Of a stretch of DNA of 64,000 nucleotides, positions 43,813 through 51,705 are shown piece by piece. The first letter of the stretch is position 1. Each line of letters begins with the position of its first letter. The notes below the pieces were generated by a model. The model saw only the letters and a list, made by a program, of their open reading frames with translations, searched no databases and was not told the origin of the DNA. Location: the NCBI GenBank assembly GCA_942491105.1, contig CALNZX010000002.1, forward strand, positions 1-64,000, read 5' to 3'. The translations under genes were made by a program, and so were the position numbers. The stretch is from JBBEAM01 sp942491105 (lineage in GTDB: Bacteria > Pseudomonadota > Alphaproteobacteria > Kiloniellales > DSM-21159).

Positions 43813-45204
43813 ATGACGCACGCGCCAGGGCAAGACCCGTCGTCGACAGATTCCGCGCCGGACCAGGATCCGCAGCTCGCGCGTGGCGACGCGGCACTGG
43901 CGGCGGGAAACTTCGCGGAAGCGATAGAGTCCTATCGCCGCGCCTGTCAGGCCGCGCCGCGCGACACCCGCCCTCTCGTCGGTCTCTACACGGCCTCTAT
44001 TGCCTCGGGCGAACTCGCCCTGGCGCGCCAAAGCGTCGACAGCTGCCTCGCGCTCGACCCCGAAAATTACGACGCGCTGCTGACGCTCTCCGCGCTGTTG
44101 TGGAAGGGCGGCGCGCGCGAGGAAGCTTGGCAGGTTCTCGGGCAGGCGGCGCACAGCCATCCGATCGTCACGAAACGGGACTTCGATCCCGGAAAGCCAG
44201 CGATTGTCAGGTTTCGCTCCTTGGAGCGCAGCCACTACAACGTCATCAAGCGCCGGGACGGGACATACCGCAAGCTGCTGTCCGGCGGCCACTTCTCCAC
44301 CCGTTTCCTGTTGGAGCGCGGGCACTACAACAGCTTCGTCGTCAACGTCCATGGGCGCAATCTCGACCGGCTGAACCTCGAAACTCCCGCGGATCTCTTC
44401 ATCAACAGCGTCAGCTGCCCGGACCTCGGCGCCAACGCCTTGGCCAGCATTTCGCGCTTTGTGAAGCGTTGGCCCGGCGTTCCGGTGATCAATCATCCAG
44501 ATCGCGTGATGGCGACGTCGCGCGATCGCAATTGCCAGCGGCTGGGGGCGATTCCCGGTGTCGTCTTCGCAAAGACGGTCCGCTTTCGCAGCAGCAGCGT
44601 CAACGCCGATCTGCTGGCCAGCCTGTTGGCGGCCAAGGGCTTCGGCAGGCCGCTGATCCTGCGCAAGGCCGGCACCCAGACCGGGCAAAGCATCGCCTTG
44701 ATCAGCGAGCATCAAGGCATTGTCGACTATCTCGAACAGGCCGCCGAAGACAGCGAACACTATGCGATCCAGTACATCGACAGCCGCGGCGAAAGCGGCC
44801 TCTACCACAAGACCCGGGTGTTCTTTATCGACGGCCGGCTCTATCCGGTCGCCGCGCTGACCAGCGATAGCTGGCAGATCCATTCCGGCGACCGCTACCG
44901 CGTCATGACCTCCCAGGCCTGGACGCGCCAGCGGGAGCAGAAGTTCCTGGAGCATCCCGAGGATTTCCTCGGCGCCGACAACCTGCGGCGCCTGTATGCG
45001 ATCCGCGACCTGCTGGAACTGGATTTCTTCGGCGTGGATTTCACCATCCTGCAAGATGGACGGATGCTGGTTTTCGAGGCGAACCCGGCGATGCGGCACA
45101 ATTTCGACCACGTGCCCAGCTTCCCCTATACCGAGCCCTATCTGACCGCCGTAAGCGAGGCTTTCAACCGCATGGTCGAGGCGCGTCTGTCCAAGCGGGC
45201 CTAG
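43813..45204 (+). CDS. TPR plus ATP-grasp protein
   Basis: 463 residues. Residues about 22-120 are TPR units (ARGDAALAAGNFAEAIESYRRACQ, DSCLALDPENYDALLTLSALL). The rest is an ATP-grasp fold of the RimK/glutathione-synthetase kind. RPLILRKAGTQTGQS holds the nucleotide-binding Lys, and the metal site lies in FGVDFTILQDG (Asp409) and MLVFEANPAMRHN (Glu422, Asn424). ATP-grasp enzymes join a carboxylate to an amine, alcohol or thiol; the TPR could hold the substrate peptide. It is cotranscribed with the dioxygenase. No known family name comes to mind for this domain pair. Confidence 0.8.
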   Translation: MTHAPGQDPSSTDSAPDQDPQLARGDAALAAGNFAEAIESYRRACQAAPRDTRPLVGLYTASIASGELALARQSVDSCLALDPENYDALLTLSALLWKGGAREEAWQVLGQAAHSHPIVTKRDFDPGKPAIVRFRSLERSHYNVIKRRDGTYRKLLSGGHFSTRFLLERGHYNSFVVNVHGRNLDRLNLETPADLFINSVSCPDLGANALASISRFVKRWPGVPVINHPDRVMATSRDRNCQRLGAIPGVVFAKTVRFRSSSVNADLLASLLAAKGFGRPLILRKAGTQTGQSIALISEHQGIVDYLEQAAEDSEHYAIQYIDSRGESGLYHKTRVFFIDGRLYPVAALTSDSWQIHSGDRYRVMTSQAWTRQREQKFLEHPEDFLGADNLRRLYAIRDLLELDFFGVDFTILQDGRMLVFEANPAMRHNFDHVPSFPYTEPYLTAVSEAFNRMVEARLSKRA

Positions 45205-45314
45205 GGCGCGCGGACCGACGGTAGCCCCCAGCCGGCTTGCGCGGCTTGTCATCGACGGCTTTGCGACCCATCTTGCAGCCCCATAGGCCATTCGCAGCAT
45301 ACGAGAGGGAAAAC

Positions 45315-46166
45315 GTGGAGAACCTGCAGCAAGAAGCCATGATCCTCTGGCAGGACCTGGCGCCGGTCGCTATCGAGATCGTCCTCAACGTCATTAGCGC
45401 GATCGCCATTCTGATCGTCGGCTGGATGGTGTCGCGCTGGGCTGGCAAGACCACGCGCAAGGCGCTGACCCGACCGCGTTTCGATGCCACGCTGGCGATC
45501 ATCTTTTCCACCGTCGTGCGCTACTTCATCATGATCGTGGTGCTGGTGGCGATCCTCTCCCAGTTCGGGGTGCAGACCGCCAGCATCATCGCCGCGCTGG
45601 GCGCCGCCGGCCTGGCCATCGGCCTGGCCCTGCAGGGCACCTTGAGCAATATCGCCGCCGGGGTGATGCTGCTGTTCCTGCGGCCCTTTCAGGTCGGCGA
45701 CTTCATCGACGCCGAGGGCATCAGCGGCACGGTCGACGAACTCGGGCTGTTCACCACCCAGATGCGCACCGCCGACGGCATCTACGTCTCGGTACCGAAT
45801 TCCAACATCTGGAACCGGCAGATCCTGAACTATTCGCGGCTGCCGACACGCCGGGTCAACATCCCCCTCGGCATCAGCTACAGCGACGACATCGCCAAGG
45901 CGCAGCAGGTTCTTATGGAACTGATGCAGAAAGATTCGCGGGTGCTGCAGACCCCGGAGCCGCAGGTTCTGGTGACCGGCCTGGGGGATTCCTCGGTCGA
46001 CCTGGCGATCCGCTGCTGGAGCAGCGCCGGGGATTACTGGGCGCTGCTCTGGGAGCTGAACAAGGCCTCCAAGGAGCGTCTCGAGGAGGCCGGGATCACC
46101 ATTCCCTTCCCGCAGCGCGAGCTGCGGATCATCTCCGAGAGCGCGCAGGCGGAGGCAGCTTCCTAA
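45315..46166 (+). CDS. small-conductance mechanosensitive channel (MscS family)
   Basis: 283 residues from GTG 45315, with AGGGA five bases upstream; an open frame to 45237 adds nothing typical. Three membrane helices, the last being the Gly/Ala-rich pore helix (LGAAGLAIGLALQGTLSNIAAGVMLL). Then comes the beta domain (RPFQVGDFIDAEGISGTVDELGLFTTQM, VPNSNIWNRQILNYSR). It releases solutes on hypo-osmotic shock, which fits a genome with betaine uptake. It stands alone between other units. Confidence 0.92.
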   Translation: MENLQQEAMILWQDLAPVAIEIVLNVISAIAILIVGWMVSRWAGKTTRKALTRPRFDATLAIIFSTVVRYFIMIVVLVAILSQFGVQTASIIAALGAAGLAIGLALQGTLSNIAAGVMLLFLRPFQVGDFIDAEGISGTVDELGLFTTQMRTADGIYVSVPNSNIWNRQILNYSRLPTRRVNIPLGISYSDDIAKAQQVLMELMQKDSRVLQTPEPQVLVTGLGDSSVDLAIRCWSSAGDYWALLWELNKASKERLEEAGITIPFPQRELRIISESAQAEAAS

Positions 46167-46178
46167 GGCATCCCTGGG

Positions 46179-47822
46179 TCAAGGCCGCGCGATCGGCATC
46201 TCCGGCATGACCCGGCTGTTGGTATCCTCCGGGCTGAGCCAGAACTGGTAAATCCGGTCGCCCAGCACCGCGGCGTCCGGCAGATCGAGGCCGATTGCCG
46301 GCGCCGCCTCATGGACGAAAATCTCGTCGACCGCCCGCTGCGCCTGGGAAACGCCTGGCGCGACGCCGGGCGCGCGCAGCCCGGCGATCACCGAGTGCAG
46401 GTCGATAAGATCGTCGAGGGAGAGCTCATCGGGGCTGTACGCCCGGAAGCTTTTCCGACTCAGCCGCGACCCGTGATCGGCGTGGAAAAAGAACACCGCG
46501 TCGGCGAAAGCCGGATCTTCCAGGATGGTTTCCATGAAGCCGTCCATCAGCTTCGCCGTGCAGCGTAGCTGTTCGAAGTAGCGGCGGTATTCCTCCCGCC
46601 GGCTCTCCTCGGTGCTGTTTTCTCCGGCCTCGACATTCGGGTGATAGACCCACCAGGGCGCCCCGGTCGGCTTCAGATTGCAGGCGCTGTCGTAGAGGTA
46701 GGGCTGGTGCGGCAGCAGGATATGCAGGAAGTGGAACTGGCCGCGCCCGGCATCCCGGATGAAGCCGGCCTCGGCCTCGATCTCCTGGCGCGCGGCGAGC
46801 GGCGCATAGAGCCGCGCCGCCTTGGGGATGGTCGCGACCTCGATGCCCAGAGCGGGGAGGCGCTCATAGTACTTGTTGAGATGCGTCAGAATGGTCGACT
46901 TCTTGATCAGGCCGATCAACAGCATCTCCAGGCGGTCGCCCAGACTGAGCGGCGAGTCCGCCATCCAGGCCAGGGTCGCGTACGGATAGGTGACGCAGCG
47001 CGCGACCTCGCTATCCCTGGGCGCGCAGTACTCCATGAAATCCGGCTGCACCACGTTGATCTTGTAGCCGGCCTGCTGCAGCGCCGCGAAGTAGCTGTTG
47101 TCGTGGAAGGTCTCGCGGAAATCGCCGAGCAGCGCGCCGATGAAGGCATCGCGCGGCAGCTCCGAGTTGAGGATCTTCGGGATCGACTGGTGGGTCCATT
47201 GATAGCGGGTGTAGGCCCGGGCAAAGCCCCGAAAGCCCCACTTGCTCCAGAAATCGCGGATCGCCTTCTTGGATTCCCGCCCGCCCTCGATACTCAGGGG
47301 AATGCCCGCCAGCCCGATGTGGCTGTCGAACACGACATGCACCACCGGCGGCAGGGTCTCGTCGCCGGCGGCGGCGGCGCCGAAGGTTCCGAGCGGCGCA
47401 TAGGGCGCCGGCGGCAGCAGCAGCGTCGAAAGCAGCACCGCGGAGAACCCGGCGGCGGCGACCGTCATCGCGTAGCGGCGCAGAAACCAGCCGACCAAGG
47501 CGCCGAGCAGGAAGGCGCCGAGCACCTTGTAGAGCGAAGCGTAGGACCAGACATCGGCGCCGATCATCGAATCGACGACGAAGGCGAGAGACGCGCCGAT
47601 CAGCAGCGCCTGCCCGAGCCGCCCGAGCAGCCAGGCGACCGTCCCGCCGATCACCGCGATCAGCGCCGCCAAGCCGAGGAAAACCAAACCCTCGGTGGAA
47701 AGGATCGGATAGTGCTGGAAGGCATAGAAGGTCAGGATCGGACTGGCCACGGCCGCCAGCGGCGCGATCAGCCAAAGCAGAAAGGGCGCGCGGCGCGGCG
47801 CGGCGCGGGTTTCTCGTGTCAT
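46179..47822 (-). CDS. alkaline-phosphatase-superfamily membrane enzyme (sulfatase-like)
   Basis: 547 residues. Five membrane helices at about 12-150 and a large periplasmic domain. VVHVVFDSHIGLAG sits where the nucleophile-containing strand belongs, and FFFHADHGSRLSRKSF supplies the metal-binding Asp-His pair. HFLHILLPHQPYLYD also fits LTA-synthase/phosphoethanolamine-transferase relatives. A Thr nucleophile is not plain at the usual place (Ser of FDSH is the candidate), so activity is uncertain. Last gene of a trio with a NoeA-like methyltransferase and a small membrane protein. Confidence 0.7.
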   Translation of the reverse strand: MTRETRAAPRRAPFLLWLIAPLAAVASPILTFYAFQHYPILSTEGLVFLGLAALIAVIGGTVAWLLGRLGQALLIGASLAFVVDSMIGADVWSYASLYKVLGAFLLGALVGWFLRRYAMTVAAAGFSAVLLSTLLLPPAPYAPLGTFGAAAAGDETLPPVVHVVFDSHIGLAGIPLSIEGGRESKKAIRDFWSKWGFRGFARAYTRYQWTHQSIPKILNSELPRDAFIGALLGDFRETFHDNSYFAALQQAGYKINVVQPDFMEYCAPRDSEVARCVTYPYATLAWMADSPLSLGDRLEMLLIGLIKKSTILTHLNKYYERLPALGIEVATIPKAARLYAPLAARQEIEAEAGFIRDAGRGQFHFLHILLPHQPYLYDSACNLKPTGAPWWVYHPNVEAGENSTEESRREEYRRYFEQLRCTAKLMDGFMETILEDPAFADAVFFFHADHGSRLSRKSFRAYSPDELSLDDLIDLHSVIAGLRAPGVAPGVSQAQRAVDEIFVHEAAPAIGLDLPDAAVLGDRIYQFWLSPEDTNSRVMPEMPIARP

Positions 47823-47833
47823 GCGGCGATGTC

Positions 47834-49231
47834 CTAGTCTGCGTCCTGACGGCGGCGATAGCGGAAGATCTTACGGCCGGATCCCGGCAAGGCCTCTTCG
47901 GCCTCGATCTCAGCGACCCGCGCAAGCGCGGCGCGGAAATGCTCTTCGGTGTAGTCCGGGAAGATATCCTCCCGCAGCATCAAGCGGCGCTGCACCTCGG
48001 GGTCGTCCTTCGGCGCGAAGTCGAGCAGGCCGCGGGGCGCCAGCCCCACCAGCCAGGTCACCGCCTCGGCCAAGGGGATGTTGTGTCCAATCGCCAGTTC
48101 CTGCAGCGCGCCGATGGCGAGCAGGGCGTCGCCCGAGCATCGTGCCGCCAAGCTCTTGCGCTCCGCGCCGTTCCAGCCCTGGCCCGGGCTGGGATTGGCG
48201 GGCTGCAGATAGAGCGGAAGAAAAGCCCGCCCGCCGCGCCGCGCCGCCGCGCTTTCCAGCAGATCCGGATCGGACTCGAAGCCAATCGCTTCCTCGGCGC
48301 CAGACTCCAGCGCCGCCGCCGCGAGCGTCCCGTCGCCGCAGCCAAGCACCCAGAGCTGTTTCGGTGTGATCTGGGCGGCGAAAGCGCGCACCGCCGCCTC
48401 GATGCCCGGCGCAGTTGCCGGCGCGCCCGCCGAAGGCGCCAGCGGCCGTGCTTGGAGACCGGAAATCCAGCCGCGCAGCGATTGCAGCAGGGCGCTGTAG
48501 CGGCTCTTGGAAAGCCCCTTGTCCTGCAAGGCCTTCAGCTTGCCTTCGTCCGCCTGATCGCTGGTCGCCCCGACACGGGCCTGCAGCACGATGTGCGAGA
48601 AGACGTTGAAGGAGAATTTGTGGCGCAGCTTGAGCATCCGGGCCAGATCGCGGGCCGGAATCCCCTCCATGCTGCCCCGGTACCAGTCGTTGTGCGGCAC
48701 GTTGAGCTTGGCGCGCAGCGCCAGCGGGTTGACGAACTGCTCGCAGAACTGCCGGTAGCCCGCCCAGAACTCTCCGTCGCGATAGGGGCGCAGGGAGAGG
48801 ACGTCGATGAACAGCGGGCGGCCGCCGCGGAACTGAACATTATAGGCCGTGGCGTCGGAGAGGGTCACGCCGCGCTCCAGGGCGCGCAGCTGTATGTCGA
48901 GATGCAGCAGCGCGGCTTCCTTCAGCAGGGCGAAGGGCCATTCGTAGGGATAGCTGATGAAGGAGAGGCGGGGATGTTCGAGCAGCAGCGCGGCGTCGCC
49001 GGCGTCGCCATCGAGCACGCCACGATCAACCTCCTCGGACTCGATCAGCAGGCCCGCGCCGGTCAGCTCCTCGAGCAGACCACTCGCGCGCAGCGTCGCG
49101 AAATCCTCCGCCGCGCCCGGACTGATGCTGCGGAAGACGCGGCCGTTCTTGTAGAAAATTTGCCCGGAAGGGTCGCGGAAGGAGCCCGGATCCCTAGTTG
49201 TCTGAGTTTGATCCCGCGTCACGGCCTTCAT
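47834..49231 (-). CDS. NoeA-like SAM-dependent methyltransferase
   Basis: 465 residues. The large N-terminal part matches the NoeA-like family: DPSGQIFYKNGRVFRSIS, LSFISYPYEWPFALLKEAALLHLD, TLSDATAYNVQFRGGRPLFID, FWAGYRQFCEQFVNPLAL. The C-terminal half has a Rossmann methyltransferase core (LWVLGCGDGTLAAAALESG). Its true substrate is unknown; NoeA was named from nodulation work in rhizobia. The sulfatase-like gene starts 11 bases downstream, and the small membrane protein gene overlaps it by 38 bases upstream. Confidence 0.85.
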   Translation of the reverse strand: MKAVTRDQTQTTRDPGSFRDPSGQIFYKNGRVFRSISPGAAEDFATLRASGLLEELTGAGLLIESEEVDRGVLDGDAGDAALLLEHPRLSFISYPYEWPFALLKEAALLHLDIQLRALERGVTLSDATAYNVQFRGGRPLFIDVLSLRPYRDGEFWAGYRQFCEQFVNPLALRAKLNVPHNDWYRGSMEGIPARDLARMLKLRHKFSFNVFSHIVLQARVGATSDQADEGKLKALQDKGLSKSRYSALLQSLRGWISGLQARPLAPSAGAPATAPGIEAAVRAFAAQITPKQLWVLGCGDGTLAAAALESGAEEAIGFESDPDLLESAAARRGGRAFLPLYLQPANPSPGQGWNGAERKSLAARCSGDALLAIGALQELAIGHNIPLAEAVTWLVGLAPRGLLDFAPKDDPEVQRRLMLREDIFPDYTEEHFRAALARVAEIEAEEALPGSGRKIFRYRRRQDAD

Positions 49232-49508
49232 CGCTCATCGCGGCACTTCCACTGGACGCGGTTTCGGACTTGGACCCGAACATGTCCTTCAGCTTGTACC
49301 AGTAAACCCTGATAAGAACCAAACCGGCGGCAACGGTGCCGATGGCACCCTGAATGATGACGCTCGCCGTACCCGGGTCGAGATAGGCCAAGGCCGGCGT
49401 CGTCGAGCCGATCAGGAAAAGCGCCGCCAGGGCGCCGAGTGTCTTTTTGCTTCGCAGGGCTATATCCCCCTCATCGGTCGATTGGAAAGGCCCAAACCCC
49501 CGCGCCAC
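49194..49508 (-). CDS. small membrane protein with LDPGT motif
   Basis: 104 residues from GTG 49508, but the true start may be lower: AGGGGGA lies just before an in-frame ATA/CTG pair, with the CTG at 49457. A hydrophobic signal (LGALAALFLIGSTTPALA) is followed by AYLDPGTASVIIQGAIG and one membrane helix, then a Ser/Asp-rich tail. Proteins with LDPGTGS-like starts regularly accompany NoeA-like methyltransferases and sulfatase-like membrane enzymes. It probably helps anchor or assemble them. Function unknown. Confidence 0.7.
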   Translation of the reverse strand: MARGFGPFQSTDEGDIALRSKKTLGALAALFLIGSTTPALAYLDPGTASVIIQGAIGTVAAGLVLIRVYWYKLKDMFGSKSETASSGSAAMSDEGRDAGSNSDN

Positions 49509-49669
49509 CGACCCATCTTGAACGCAAGTTAATTGTTAAAGAAGTTATCCGCGCACAAGTGGAACTGTCAAGAAAACCCGGGAATTTCATCAGGAAATAC
49601 AAGACTTCGGCTGGAACCTCCAGGGCGATGATTTCCCCGCGGCGACACAGCACTTAACCGGAACGCGGG

Positions 49670-50428
49670 TTAGGCGATGAGGATTTCCACCTGGGCATCT
49701 TCCAGGCAACCGCGCAGCAGCGCCCCCGGCGCGGCGTCGGTGACGAGACGATCGATCCGCTCCGGCTCGCAGATCTTGACCAGCCCCTTGCGGCAGAACT
49801 TGGAATGATCGGCGGCGACGATCACGTTCTCCGCGCGCTCCATCACGGCGCGCGAAAAGTCGGCTTCGGAGAGGTGGTAGACCATCATGTCCCCGTCGTC
49901 GCTGATCGCGCCGAGAGAGAGAATGGCGTGGCGCACCTGAAACTGCCGCACGAAACTCAAGGCCTCCGGGCCGAGCGAGGCGGTGTCGTCGGAGCGCAGC
50001 TCGCCGCCGGCCATGAAGACCTTGTTGGAATCGTTGGTCGCCAGGGTCCGCGCGATCTCCGCCGAATTGGTTACCACCACCAGGCCGCGGTGCTGGCTTA
50101 ACGCGCGCGCCACATAGGTCGTGGTCGAGCCGCAATCGAGGATCAGGCTATCGCCGTTATCGACCATTTCGGCGACCTTGCGGGCGATACGCTGCTTTTC
50201 CGCGCTGTTCTGTTGCATGCGCTTTTGGAACGGCGGCTCGTGCAGACGCTCCGGCAAGGTGATGCCGCCATGCACGCGCCGCACCAGGCCCAGGGATACC
50301 AAAGGTTTCACGGTCCTGCGGATGGTTTCTCCAGAAACCTCGAAGCGCTCGGCCAACTCGCCGATGCTGCAAGCTCCCGAAAGGCGCACGGCCTGCAAAA
50401 TTTCGGTTTGCCGCTTGCTTTGAAACAT
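49670..50428 (-). CDS. DeoR/GlpR-family transcriptional regulator
   Basis: 252 residues from ATG 50428; an open frame to 50479 lacks similarity. N-terminal winged helix-turn-helix (RQTEILQAVRLSGACSIGELAERFEVSGETIRR) ends in VRRVHGGITLPE. The C-terminal sugar-phosphate-isomerase-like sensor follows (DSLILDCGSTTTYVARAL, HAILSLGAISDDGDMMVY, VIVAADHSKF). Divergent from the quaternary-amine transporter gene, with a repeat-rich region between, so it is probably that operon's regulator. The ligand may be a phosphorylated product of the choline-kinase-like enzyme; that is inference. Confidence 0.9.
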   Translation of the reverse strand: MFQSKRQTEILQAVRLSGACSIGELAERFEVSGETIRRTVKPLVSLGLVRRVHGGITLPERLHEPPFQKRMQQNSAEKQRIARKVAEMVDNGDSLILDCGSTTTYVARALSQHRGLVVVTNSAEIARTLATNDSNKVFMAGGELRSDDTASLGPEALSFVRQFQVRHAILSLGAISDDGDMMVYHLSEADFSRAVMERAENVIVAADHSKFCRKGLVKICEPERIDRLVTDAAPGALLRGCLEDAQVEILIA

Positions 50429-50491
50429 CCTGCCTGTTCTCCCGGCGTTCCTGGCGCTTCTCCACGCTGCTGCGATCATCGGCGGCTCCGC

Positions 50492-50543
50492 TAGGAAAAT
50501 CCACAGAAAATGTGGTTTTACCTTGACCTTTTGTGGCTTTTCC
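50492..50543. promoter_or_regulatory. candidate operator of the DeoR-type regulator
   Basis: Three half-sites lie between the divergent regulator and transporter genes. TAGGAAAATCCACA (50492-50505) and TGTGGTTTTACCTT (50511-50524) form an inverted repeat with 11 of 14 matches around GAAAA. A second direct copy, TGTGGCTTTTCC (50532-50543), is spaced exactly 21 bases from the first, two helical turns. This arrangement suits cooperative binding by an oligomeric repressor. Confidence 0.6.
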
Positions 50544-50635
50544 CCGGATCATTTTGCCATCGAAGCGTCCCCGCCTTGGGCGGGGTTAAAACCGTGAAAG
50601 ACGAATTCTTAGCACGGACAGGGAGAACACAACTC

Positions 50636-51586
50636 ATGAAGCTCACACGCGTTGCCATGCCGCTCCTGGGAGCGGCCGCCTTGGCCCTGACCGCCGTCGC
50701 TCCGGCTGCGGCACAGGAGTCCGAGGACCCCATCAAATTGACACTGCACGACTGGACCGGCCAGCTGATCACCACCAAGCTGATGGGCGAGGTGCTGAAG
50801 GAAGCCGGCTATAACATCGAGTACGTGCAGGCGGACTACATCGCCCAGTTCGCCGGCTTGAAGACCGGCGACCTGCACGTCGCCATGGAAATCTGGGAAA
50901 CCACCGGCCGCGAGGCCATGGACGAAGCCACCGCCACCGGCAAGGTCGAGAATCTCGGCGAGACCGGGATGCAGGCGATCGAGGAGTGGTGGTATCCCGC
51001 CTATATGAAGGAGCGCTGCCCCGGCCTGCCCAACTGGGAAGCGCTCAACGACTGCGCCGAGGAGTTCTCGGTGCCCGAGACCGCGCCGAAGGGGCGTTAT
51101 CTCGGCGGTCCGGTCACCTGGGGCGGCTTCGACGACGAGCGCGTCGAGGCCCTGGAGTTGGATTATGAAGTGGTGCACGCCGGTACCGACGCCGCGCTCT
51201 TCGCCGAGCTGGAATCGGCGTACCAGCGGCAAGCCCCGGTGCTGTTGTGGGTCTATACCCCGCATTGGGCGCCCGCCAAGTTCGACGGCGAGTGGGTAGA
51301 GTTCCCGGCCTATACCGCGGAGTGCTACAACGACCCCTCCTGGGGCAGCAATCCCGACATGGCCTATGACTGCGGCAAGCCGCGCGGCCCGATCTGGAAG
51401 GTGTCCTGGGAAGGCGTCAAGGACAAGTGGCCCGGCGCCTATGAGGCGATCAAGGCCTTTACCATCAGCAACGACGAGATGTCGGCGATGATCGTGAAGG
51501 TCGACCTCGACGGCGAGGATCTCGATGCCGTCGTGGCGCAGTGGATCGCCGACAACGAAAGCACCTGGAAGACCTGGGTCCAGTAG
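50636..51586 (+). CDS. quaternary-amine ABC transporter, periplasmic binding protein (OpuAC type)
   Basis: 316 residues from ATG 50636, which begins a signal peptide (MPLLGAAALALTAVAPAAA, then QES). The mature protein is of the ProX/OpuAC kind: LTLHDWTGQLITTKLMGEVLKEAG, ETTGREAMDEA, EEWWYPAYMKERCPGLPNWEAL, LWVYTPHWAPAKF. Its many Trp and Tyr suit cation-pi binding of glycine betaine, choline or similar amines. Followed by a strong hairpin terminator, which would keep this component more abundant than the membrane parts. Confidence 0.9.
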   Translation: MKLTRVAMPLLGAAALALTAVAPAAAQESEDPIKLTLHDWTGQLITTKLMGEVLKEAGYNIEYVQADYIAQFAGLKTGDLHVAMEIWETTGREAMDEATATGKVENLGETGMQAIEEWWYPAYMKERCPGLPNWEALNDCAEEFSVPETAPKGRYLGGPVTWGGFDDERVEALELDYEVVHAGTDAALFAELESAYQRQAPVLLWVYTPHWAPAKFDGEWVEFPAYTAECYNDPSWGSNPDMAYDCGKPRGPIWKVSWEGVKDKWPGAYEAIKAFTISNDEMSAMIVKVDLDGEDLDAVVAQWIADNESTWKTWVQ

Positions 51587-51600
51587 CCTTTCTCCCCCGT

Positions 51601-51644
51601 GGAGCCGGAGCCGCCTGACAGATTGGCGGCTCCGGCTCCGCTTT
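51601..51644 (+). terminator. strong hairpin, likely partial terminator inside the transporter operon
   Basis: GGAGCCGGAGCCGCC (51601-51615) and GGCGGCTCCGGCTCC (51625-51639) form a perfect 15-bp stem with a 9-base loop, then GCTTTT. It lies between the binding-protein gene and the ATPase gene. The T run is short, so read-through to the downstream genes is expected. Confidence 0.7.
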
Positions 51645-51705
51645 TCGGCCGCCGCGGCGGCCAGTAACGAACCGGCCCCAGCTTGGCCGAGGGTGCCCGC
51701 ATCCG

